Positions 56,581 to 64,000 of a DNA stretch of 64,000 nucleotides are shown one piece after another. Source of the stretch: Piscicola geometra (lineage: Eukaryota; Annelida; Clitellata; Hirudinida; Piscicolidae); NCBI GenBank assembly GCA_943735955.1, contig OX030959.1, forward strand, positions 6,690,241-6,754,240. The letters are read 5' to 3'. A program made the position numbers and the translations under genes. Positions within the stretch are counted from its first letter, which is position 1. The number at the start of each line of letters is the position of its first letter. The notes beneath the pieces were generated by a model that worked only from the letters and a program-made list of their open reading frames with translations, had not been told where the DNA came from and ran no database searches.

Positions 56581-57764
56581 TTGATTTTGACGTTGATGTT
56601 TCTCCAAAAGTGAGTTTATCGACAGAGTTTGAGAATCTTCAGCTTCTTTTTGGAAAGACAATTGCCAAAGCTCTCACTTATGAAGTCCTGGTTCAGTTCA
56701 AGGTCTCTCATCATATGTACCTGAAAGCGGTTAAAGTACTCAAAAACTTTACATTCAAACTTCAAGTAATCCATGAGAGTAAGGATTATCCCAAAGAACA
56801 AGAATTAAGGGAGGTTTTAAAGAGTTTAGATGCCACAGTATTAACACTGACGGATCGTTCAGAAGACGTTTTAACACAATTTCATAGGTGCACATCTTTC
56901 CAATAGAAATGTTTTCTTCAAGATTTGGGTATTGTGCCAAAAAAACTACAGTTCTTTCAAAATCAGAAATCTCAAAAGCGCTGGAAAAGTTTTGGAAGAA
57001 AGAAAACGAAAAGTTTCTTGGCTGACCAAAGAGAACGACAACAACAACTTCAAGATCCACACAGTGCCTGTGGGTCCTAATCTAGATGATGAATTCTACT
57101 TCAGTAAGAAAAAATTAAATACGAGAAACAGTTTTTTAGATGAATTAAAAACGCCTCAAAACAATTATTCCAACGGCAAAGTAACAGAAATTTTTCAAAG
57201 ATCGTTTTTCAAACATTTCAAGTGTACTATCTACTTGCTGGAAAATCGACAAAATGTTTTCGTTTTCCAATACCTTGAGCCTAATAACACTAGCACTTCT
57301 TCAAGGTGTTATCCTCCTTTCTATCTCATAATCGAAACAGCCTTTTACCCGCTCATAAAAGGCATCACGGTGGTTTGCAAGGCAGATAATTTATACGTCT
57401 TTCCAGACTTCACAGAAGAAACAAAAGGCAATTAAAATTAATAAATGAAATATGACTTGTTACCATGTTGGAAAATTATGTATAATTTATTCATACGAAA
57501 ATAACTTATCCTATTCAGATTACTATATTGGATTGAGATTTGATCCGAAAAATCCAGATTTAAAACAGTTTGACAAGCTTTTAAACGACCTAGAAAGTCT
57601 AAAAATAGTTGTGAGTAGCTAATTAAATTTCCAAAAATTTATAATGATAAATTTTTGAATTTTGATTTTTTTTATTCGTTCTCCAGACAGAGTTTGATGA
57701 CACTGAGGCATTATCTTTAAGTATCGATTACGTTGATCAGTTTATGCTTGAATTACTAAAATAA
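56581..57764 (+). CDS. unrecognised conserved-looking gene, four exons, head to head with XRCC3
   Basis: I do not recognise this protein. Exons: about 56581-56887 (5' edge uncertain, first exon and ATG not found), 56952-57427, 57519-57610 and 57687-57764. They join in frame, the second junction only if a GC donor (G|GCAATT) is allowed. The product has a helical N-terminal part (LLFGKTIAKALTYEVLVQF, LREVLKSLDATVLTLTDRSE), a basic linker (VLEERKRKVSWLTKEN) and a beta-rich C-terminal part (KCTIYLLENRQNVFVFQYLE, YPPFYLIIETAFYPLIKGIT, YYIGLRFDPKNPDL, SIDYVDQFMLELLK). AATAAA overlaps the stop at 57760. About 290 bases separate it from the XRCC3 start, so the two may share a bidirectional promoter. 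The helical-then-beta layout faintly recalls p31comet (MAD2L1BP), but the match is too weak to name it. Confidence 0.6.
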
Positions 57765-57815
57765 AGATTTCAAACAAACATGGATTGATAAAAATTAGTT
57801 GATTAAATAAAACAG

Positions 57816-58139
57816 GCGAAACCACTGACAAGAACGAAGCTTCTCAAACGAAAAAACCAAAAAGCAGTTTTTTTGTAGAATTAAAAAGAAGACTCAAAGG
57901 TCAATCAATTTTTTTTATCCAGCATCTGGCATCTTTTCTAAATCTTGTAAATGATGATATATCTTGTAATGGTTCTATGCAATGTGACGCACACAAACTC
58001 GCATTCAGGTCTTGTGAAGTTATTGCCGAGGATTTCATTCAGTGAAGTTTCCTTCCAGGAAGAAGTTCCAGTCTCCAAAGACAGCAAAAGAGAACATTTA
58101 ATAAGCAAGTCATTTAAATATGTATTGAATATCTTTTAA
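57816..58139 (+). CDS. possible alternative 3' exons or small separate gene
   Basis: Two pieces, 57816-57899 and 58008-58139, have an acceptor (AATAAAACAG), a donor (CTCAAAG|GTCAAT) and a second acceptor (TCGCATTCAG) in matching phase. They code ETTDKNEASQTKKPKSSF, then VELKRRLKG, then LVKLLPRISFSEVSFQEEV to a stop at 58139. The phase would also fit the end of the exon 56952-57427 (AAA G|), so these could be an alternative end of the neighbouring gene that skips its last two exons. No homology is recognised. Confidence 0.3.
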
Positions 58140-58219
58140 ACAGAAGCTAGGCTGATTTGATAACATCACTCAAGGTTGAAACATGATGAAACCAAAAGTC
58201 AGAGTAACATTATTTTTAT

Positions 58220-58227
58220 ATCTCTAG
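58220..58227 (+). repeat. target-site duplication, left copy (ATCTCTAG)
   Basis: ATCTCTAG directly precedes the left end of the hAT-type element. An identical octamer follows the right end at 60105-60112. Eight-base duplications are the hallmark of hAT insertion. Confidence 0.92.
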
Positions 58228-58239
58228 TAGAGGTCGGAC

Positions 58240-58445
58240 CGGGTACCCGATCTGACCGGGTACCCGCGGGTACCCACGGGACTCCTGCGGGAACGGGAAT
58301 GAAAATTAATTTCGGGACGGGAAAAGTCGGAAACCGGGAATAGGTTTTCGGGACAGGAACGGGAATCAATATTCAAATCGGGAACGGGAAAAGACGGGAA
58401 CGGGAATCAACTTTTAAATCGGGAACGGGAAAAACGGGAATAACA
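58240..58445 (+). repeat. left subterminal GC-rich array of the hAT element
   Basis: It starts with three GGGTACCC palindromes and continues with GGGAACGGGAAT and GGGACGGGAAAA units about 20 to 40 bases apart. The strand asymmetry is strong: G on the plus strand and C on the minus. Confidence 0.85.
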
Positions 58446-58732
58446 TTTATTTGGATTGGATTCTTTAACAATGATTTTTCAGCAAACTTCTAAGTATGGA
58501 AATCTTTATTTCATCGATACTCCGTACTGAAAATAAGTATTAAACGCAATAGAAATGTATAACGAAGCCACCATTGCCAATGTCGAAATCTCCAACACTA
58601 CATTTGAAGTTGTTATGATGAGTCCAAAGATTAGGGAAATTAAAACAAATGAGTGATGATGAAAACTTTTCAGATGAAATCAAAATGGTCAGTTATATTA
58701 TTTTAATTTTATAAGTTAATACTTTGAATTTG

Positions 58733-58896
58733 TGAACGGGTAGCCGAGTCGGTACCGACTTTCGGCTTGACCAATAATGAAAGGTCCTAGGTTCAAGTGC
58801 AACCAATGCCCTTGTAACCCAAAGGCGCAAATGAAAATATGAAGCCTAGGTGGCCTGGAAGCCCGTTCGGGTTATACGCTACTATAATAATGCTCG

Positions 58897-58933
<37 letters not shown>
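58733..58933 (+). repeat. tRNA-derived SINE, family A, nested in the hAT element
   Basis: Starts TGAACGGGTAGCCGAGTCGG (A box TAGCCGAGTCGG), then GGTTCAAGTGC (B-box-like), CCTAGGTGGCCTGGAAGCCC, TTCGGGTTATACGC and an (ATT)n tail. TTTGAAT occurs on both sides and may be a short target duplication. It is closest to the copy at 51300-51495. Confidence 0.88.
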
Positions 58934-58934
<1 letters not shown>

Positions 58935-59264
58935 TTGAATGATTAATTTTCAAATGATTGCTCATTTGATCATTTCGACAAAAGAAAAGATGCCATTGAT
59001 CTTATTCATATGACAGCATGTCTGTTGCATCCCCAGTATGAAAGAATAATAGGAAAAAAGTTTGGGATAGAAGAGAAATAAATACCAAGACTTTCATTAG
59101 AGAAAATTTAATTCTATTTTGTACAGCCAGACCAAGCTGCAGTGCCGTGGAGAAAAAAAAACAAATGATGGTTATTTAGACCTATTATAATTGTTTTATA
59201 ACGTAAAAATTATAATAAAATTATTATACTATCAAATTATACGAATGATTTTATATTTGCAGTT

Positions 59265-59634
59265 GTGGAGATTAAGAATGTTGTCAAAAATCATATTTCT
59301 AACATTATTGAAGAATTAATAACAATAAACGAAGAAAAAAATTCAGAAGAGGATGAATTGTACAAATATTCACAATTACGTCCCAAAAAATTTGAAAATT
59401 ATAAAGATGTTTTATTTTATTGGAATAAAATGAGCAGTTCTAAAATACTACAAGAAGTAGCCAAAATTTTGTTTAGTATATCTGTAAGTTATATTCGCTG
59501 TGAACGGAATTTTTCAATATGTGGTCGTTTAACTTCAGACCCAAAATCATCTCATTAGAAAGCTGAAACTCTTAACGGTTTAACCCGTGTAAAAAGCAAT
59601 AAAGACTTGATTGAATTACTCAAAAACAATGACT
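59265..59634 (+). pseudogene. hAT transposase C-terminal (dimerisation) remnant
   Basis: The frame reads VLFYWNKMSSSKILQEVAKI, then a hydrophobic stretch, then RCERNFSICGRLTSDPKSSH and a TAG stop, after which the frame continues KAETLNGLTRVKSNKDL. In intact hAT transposases this region reads W......L..A..IL.IP...A..ER.FS..G.......R..L.P......L...K.N. The ERNFS..GRLTSD core and the layout match, with the stop replacing a conserved position. The upstream transposase core is missing or scrambled. Confidence 0.75.
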
Positions 59635-59804
59635 AACTTCAATACTTTCATTTCAATAAACATTTGAAATTGAAATTGTGTTTTTTTTATTTTATTAAAA
59701 GAAATATTCTCTGACTTTCAAATAATAAATTTTAAGAAATGTTAGAACTAGCAAGTTTGGGACCAGTGAAAATGCAGCGAAAAAGAATAAAAAACAAAAA
59801 ACTT

Positions 59805-60085
59805 TCAGAAACGGGTCGGGACGGAAAAAAAATTTCGGGAACGGGACGGGACGGGAATCAAAATTTTGATGTCCCATCGGGAACGGGACGGGACGGGAAA
59901 ACAAATTTCGGGAACGGGACGGGACGGGAATCAAAATTCTGATGTCCCATCGGGAACGGGACGGGACGGGAAAACAAATTTCGGGAACGGGACGGGACGG
60001 GAATCAAAATTCTGATGTCCCATCGGGAATGGGACGGGACGGGAAAACAAATATCGGGAACGGGACGGGACCGGGAATGAAAAAT
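59805..60085 (+). repeat. right subterminal GC-rich array of the hAT element
   Basis: About four copies of a 63- to 65-bp unit made of GGGAACGGGACGGGACGGGA followed alternately by ATCAAAATTCTGATGTCCCA and AAACAAATTTC. Copies are nearly identical, suggesting recent homogenisation. Confidence 0.9.
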
Positions 60086-60104
60086 CGTCCATGTCCGACC
60101 TCTA

Positions 60105-60112
60105 ATCTCTAG
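60105..60112 (+). repeat. target-site duplication, right copy (ATCTCTAG)
   Basis: Identical to 58220-58227 and directly after the right inverted end. Confidence 0.92.
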
Positions 60113-60135
60113 TCACTCCTCGCACATCGATCAAA

Positions 60136-60872
60136 ATGCCAAACACCACAGTAAAATGCCTGGGCGAGATCGTCTCGGGACTGGGGCTGATCATGCCGAA
60201 TTACTGCTTCTTGCTGCACGAAGATGCACTCATCGTGGACGCTTGTGAGGCGGAAAACGCCATTGTCGACACTGCCTGGAACAGGGCTTTTGAAGGTGCG
60301 GAAGTGAAGGTTTGTTATTTAATATCAAGTTTGATTTCAACAATATAACATGGTCTATACCATGTAGAAAATTCTTTGTCGTTTCAATAATTGCAAAATG
60401 TTTTTTTATTCCCCAAAATGTGGATTCTCAATGCCGATTATACTTCCTGCTTGCAGAGAAGATGGTGGATTCTGTTGCCTTCGAAGAGAGAGTTTCCATG
60501 CACCTGAAGATCTTCCGACGCTGTCTCAAGAAGGCATCAGAAGATAATATGGGATCTTTGTCAGTGGCATTTTTGTATAAGAAGTATAGAAACCCGAAAC
60601 TAAATAGCACAAATACCAAACACAAAAATGTTATTATTTTTGTACAATTATTTTACCAACCAAAACTACCTTATAAAAAACATAAATAAAAAAATATAAT
60701 AAATTCCTACTCTAAAAATTAACTTTCCGACAACTAAAACACCAGTTCTCCAGACGGGAGTTTGGTGCAGAGGATGTCCACGCTGATGCCCATGCTGAGC
60801 AACAGTGCCCTGGTCACATTCTTCATCTGCAAGGCCGCCAAGCGGTCGAAATCGTCTTACTACTCAGTCTAA
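60136..60872 (+). CDS. unrecognised gene, three visible exons, just downstream of the hAT insertion
   Basis: I do not recognise this protein. Exon 1, 60136-60295, starts MPNTTVKCLGEIVSGLGLIM and continues PNYCFLLHEDALIVDACEAE. Its donor GAAG|GTGCGG joins in phase to exon 2 (from 60457, acceptor CTGCTTGCAG), which codes EKMVDSVAFEERVSMHLKIF and RRCLKKASEDN. A third exon, 60754-60872 (acceptor TTCTCCAG), has G/C-rich third positions and codes DGSLVQRMSTLMPMLSNSAL, VTFFICKAAKRSKSS and the end YYSV. No canonical donor after 60540 gives the right phase for exon 3, so an exon may be missing or the boundary misjudged. Codon use is clearly coding-like compared with the AT-rich surroundings. The first ATG is only 23 bases after the hAT target duplication, so the element sits in the leader or core promoter. 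Confidence 0.6.
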
Positions 60873-61051
60873 GCTCGTTTATAAAAGTAAATAATTGATA
60901 AGGAATAAATTGAGAAATAAAATGAATAGTAATTAAATCGTTTGTTCCCTGCTGATTCAGTCTTGATGTGTTTTGCTGAAAGATGTATATGAGAAATGTA
61001 GTTTCATGCACGTAATACAATTTATGATGCTAATGATCGTAGTAGTTGTAG

Positions 61052-61433
<382 letters not shown>

Positions 61434-62040
61434 AGCAGTAAGAGTATTAGAAAGGAATACTAAAGAGAAGTTGCAAAAAGAACAAGAAAGAGCGCCATGA
61501 TTAACGCGTAAAGTCGCCTAAGCCGCCCATTTGAAGTTTCTCGGCGATGAAAGCAAGTGGCTGGGTTGGCAGACGATGAATGATGGGTCAGGAGGGTGGA
61601 GGTCAGCAATTGGAGACTGATTAAAAAAATAGAAAATTTCACAGAAATGGAAGAAACGTAAGTTTGAAAATTCTTCCTGCATCTGAAGACCAATTTTTAA
61701 AGAGATTAGGAAAGCTTGGTAATGGCAACTCTAAAAAAACTCTTAGAACTTACTTCGTAAGCCATGGGAAGTGTGGAGAAATTGTCCACTGAATGCACTA
61801 TATCATATGTCATTGTTTCTCTGTGTGATCTATATGCTTCCAGTAGGCATGCTTTAAATATCCACGTTCTATGTAGGAACCACTGCAACATGGAATATAT
61901 GGAGTATGTGCGTTATATGGAGTATGTAAATATGTGTAAATGATACATTGTCGAATACAAACGTATACGGAATACGGCACACATGACGAGGTTACGGATG
62001 CGGAAGAGGTTTTAGCGCTGCAGAGGCGCTCAGTGTCGCC
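61434..62040. other. no gene seen
   Basis: AT-rich sequence with short unsupported open frames on the minus strand and a few GGAGTATGT repeats near 61890-61930. Confidence 0.4.
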
Positions 62041-62560
62041 ATGGGAACCATCATTCAGAGAGAAGTTACTTTCACTGGAGTCTCCGTTGTTGTAAGCTCC
62101 AGTGTGCTTGCAATGTATAAAGTGAGTCGAAGATGGTTATTTGCTTAGAAGATGATTTTATTTTTAACATTGTGAAGGTTTAAATAAAATGCAAAGTTGA
62201 GCCCTACAATTTTTATATTGCTCCTTTTGAGGCATTTTGTTTGAAGGAAAACAATTATTTTCAACTTTTTGTGCGTGGATTATCAGATAAAGCCGCTGTA
62301 ATGAAACTGCTGCCGCGAAATGGCCTTTGGGAACGTACAGCACAAGGAAACAGAACCTCCGGAACAGTGACTCGCGTATTGTGTGAGTAAATGTTATTTT
62401 TGTTTTGCGAAAGGTAATTTGATTGCGATTTGAGAGAAGCTTTTATTTAAGAATAGACGACACTCCATGAAGATGAAATTGTGTTTCAAAGGATTTCATC
62501 ACGCGAGATTTGAAAACATTTAAAGAAAAGTTAGATGAATCAAAGAAGCTTACTAAGTAA
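62041..62560 (+). CDS. candidate small single-pass membrane protein, 49 residues
   Basis: Two short exons, 62041-62121 and 62492-62560, join in phase 0 through a strong donor (AAA|GTGAGTCG) and an acceptor at TTCAAAG. The product starts MGTIIQREV and has a hydrophobic segment TFTGVSVVVSSSVLAMY at about residues 10-26. It ends in a charged helix-like tail (DFITRDLKTFKEKLDESKK) before TAA. The ATG context GCCATGG is a good animal start. Small mitochondrial inner-membrane assembly factors often look like this, but I recognise no family, and chance assembly of two short exons is possible. A second possible donor (GTT|GTAAGC) lies within exon 1. Confidence 0.35.
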
Positions 62561-63552
62561 GTTACTCACTCATTGAAACCATGCCAATGTGTTTTATCTT
62601 TTTTTGAAAAAGTTCAGTGAAAAATTCAAAATGTTTATTTTTGCCAACGCAATTAGTTCCCTACCCCACCTCGATATCCGTTAAAATTCAAAGAAAAATT
62701 AATTAAAAATTCATAGAAAAACACTGCTACAACACTTTCAAAAGTGTCGCAAACACTTTCAAGACTGGCACATCACTGGGTCACGTCCCGTCGGCATGGA
62801 GACGAAAACGGAAATTGAAAAGGTCCGTGAAGGAGTAATTGATGGCTTCCTTTATCTGTCTATCATTCATTCTTTCTTTCGAGCTAGTCTTTTTGGTGCA
62901 GTAAGTTTGAATCATGGAAATAAATTTGAAATAGCAGCAGTAGAAGGCTTCAAAGAGCGTTCTGATGGAACAATAATTCAACTTTTCTATAGCAAGAGTC
63001 TCCACTACTTCTATAGCATCCCTCATGCCATTCCAACTATTTATTTGTGCTCCTATTAGCTTTTATGGATCGTAGTCACACGATTTTTATGCATTTACCA
63101 ACATAAAATCGACTACATTGGAATAGACAACAGTGAATTGCAACACAAATACACTGGACCTGACATGCAGTGTGAATGATTAGTGGACATGCTATTTGCA
63201 AGTGTCTGCTTCACGCTAACAACAAATGGCGTCGGGAAAACAAATGTTGATGAGCGTAGGAAAAAATAAAAGAAATTTTAGAGGGTGAAATGACAGCGGT
63301 GGCCAGAGGCGAGTTTTATTTGCATGCAAATTAGCATTCAATAAGGCCCCACCCCTTGCCCACCTCATCTGTTTGATAGCAAAAGAAATTATTAGGAAAT
63401 AACACTGGAACTGAAAATGTAAAAACATCGGTGAAGTCTCTCCAGGCGAAACATTCATTTAGCTACTTATTGCATTTATCTACTTATCTAACAATTAATC
63501 TTTCCATCCATTAATTCATTCATTCGTTCACTTTTTAACTCTTTTATGATCC
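62561..63552. other. no gene seen
   Basis: AT-rich. A plus-strand frame at 62796-63059 opens METKTEIEKVREGVIDGFLY, but no splice partner or known motif supports it. Confidence 0.4.
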
Positions 63553-63896
63553 TTCCATCCATTCACTCACTCATTTTCTCATCCATCCATGCATCCATCC
63601 ATTCACTCACTCATTTTCTCATCCATCCATGCATCCATCCATTCATTCACTCATTTTCTCATCCATCCATGCATCCATCCATTCACTCACTCATTTTCTC
63701 ATCCATCCATGCATCCATCCATTCACTCACTCATTTTCTCATCCATCCATGCATCCATCCATTCATTCACTCATTTTCTCATCCATCCATGCACCCATCC
63801 ATTCACTCACTCATTTTCTCATCCATTCATGCACCCATCCATTCACTCATTCATTTTCTCATCCATCCATGCATCCATTCATTCATTCACTCATCC
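63553..63896 (+). repeat. 40-bp minisatellite, about 8.5 copies
   Basis: The unit combines ATTCACTCACTCATTTTCTC with ATCCATCCATGCATCCATCC and is repeated almost perfectly. Later copies carry CACCC or CATTC changes. Confidence 0.92.
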
Positions 63897-64000
63897 AGTC
63901 TCAGCTCCATCACTCATTCATGCAAGCACCATTCATCCGGAGCGAGTGTACACTGCTTGCGCAACTTCACTGCACGCAAGCCACGTCGCGTGGGTGGACT

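Larger units (their letters stand above)
58228..60104 (+). mobile_element. hAT-superfamily DNA transposon, degenerate, 1877 bp
   Basis: The left end TAGAGGTCGGAC is exactly inverted at the right end (GTCCGACCTCTA, ending 60104), and the element is flanked by a perfect 8-bp duplication. The TAGAG start is typical of hAT ends. Internal sequence holds two transposase remnants: DAIDLIHMTACLLHPQYER near 58990, and a C-terminal hAT dimerisation block at 59265-59634. A tRNA-derived SINE is nested at 58733-58933. Just inside each end lies an array of GGGAACGGGACGGGACGGGA units, GC-rich against an AT-rich background and in the same orientation at both ends. The element cannot make its own transposase. 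Confidence 0.92.

Noticed and set aside
62796..63059. 87-codon plus-strand frame
   Set aside because: Reasonable start but no recognised motif, no conserved-looking block and no splicing evidence; left as unassigned.
63553..63896. CRISPR-like array from regular repeats near the right end
   Set aside because: The 40-bp units are directly tandem with no unique spacers; it is a minisatellite in an animal genome.

Overview
The window is nuclear DNA of an invertebrate animal. Genes are split into many short exons by GT-AG introns. Introns and intergenic DNA are AT-rich and loaded with microsatellites and minisatellites. There are several tRNA-derived SINE copies and one clean hAT-type DNA transposon. 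Operons, bacterial signals, CRISPR arrays and rRNA are absent. The gene set fits a lophotrochozoan such as an annelid or mollusc; that is a guess from overall character, not from a diagnostic marker.

Layout, left to right. 607-1231 (+): 3' end of a ZNF830/CCDC16-like gene. 1839-8545 (+): an unrecognised Ser/Asn-rich gene. 8546-18479: gene-poor, with SINEs and simple repeats. 18480-23847 (+): a complete 18-exon ATIC/PurH gene of purine synthesis. 24677-25984 (+): a four-exon TTC9-like TPR gene. 29498-37820 (+): a complete four-exon Rab3 GTPase gene with repeat-filled introns. 37821-44045: mostly non-coding. 44046-52510 (-): a complete kinesin-13 (KIF2-like) gene that I resolve into 23 coding exons. 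52875-53201 (+) and 53294-53803 (-): a short fragment of a mobile-type gene facing a two-exon THAP-domain gene. 54101-56288 (-): an XRCC3-like RAD51 paralogue. It lies head to head with an unrecognised four-exon gene at 56581-57764 (+). 58228-60104: an hAT-type element with inverted ends and a perfect 8-bp target duplication. It carries a dead transposase remnant and a nested SINE. 60136-60872 (+): an unrecognised gene whose ATG lies 23 bp beyond the hAT insertion. 62041-62560 (+): a candidate 49-residue single-pass membrane protein in two short exons. A 40-bp minisatellite lies near the right end.

The genes do not form one pathway. ATIC is metabolic, Rab3 and KIF2 belong to vesicle traffic and microtubule dynamics, XRCC3 to recombinational repair, and ZNF830 to splicing/nuclear functions. 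What unites the window is how simple-sequence DNA has filled the introns, often right up to the splice sites. Exon models were built by hand from splice signals, reading-frame continuity and remembered family sequence. No search was run.
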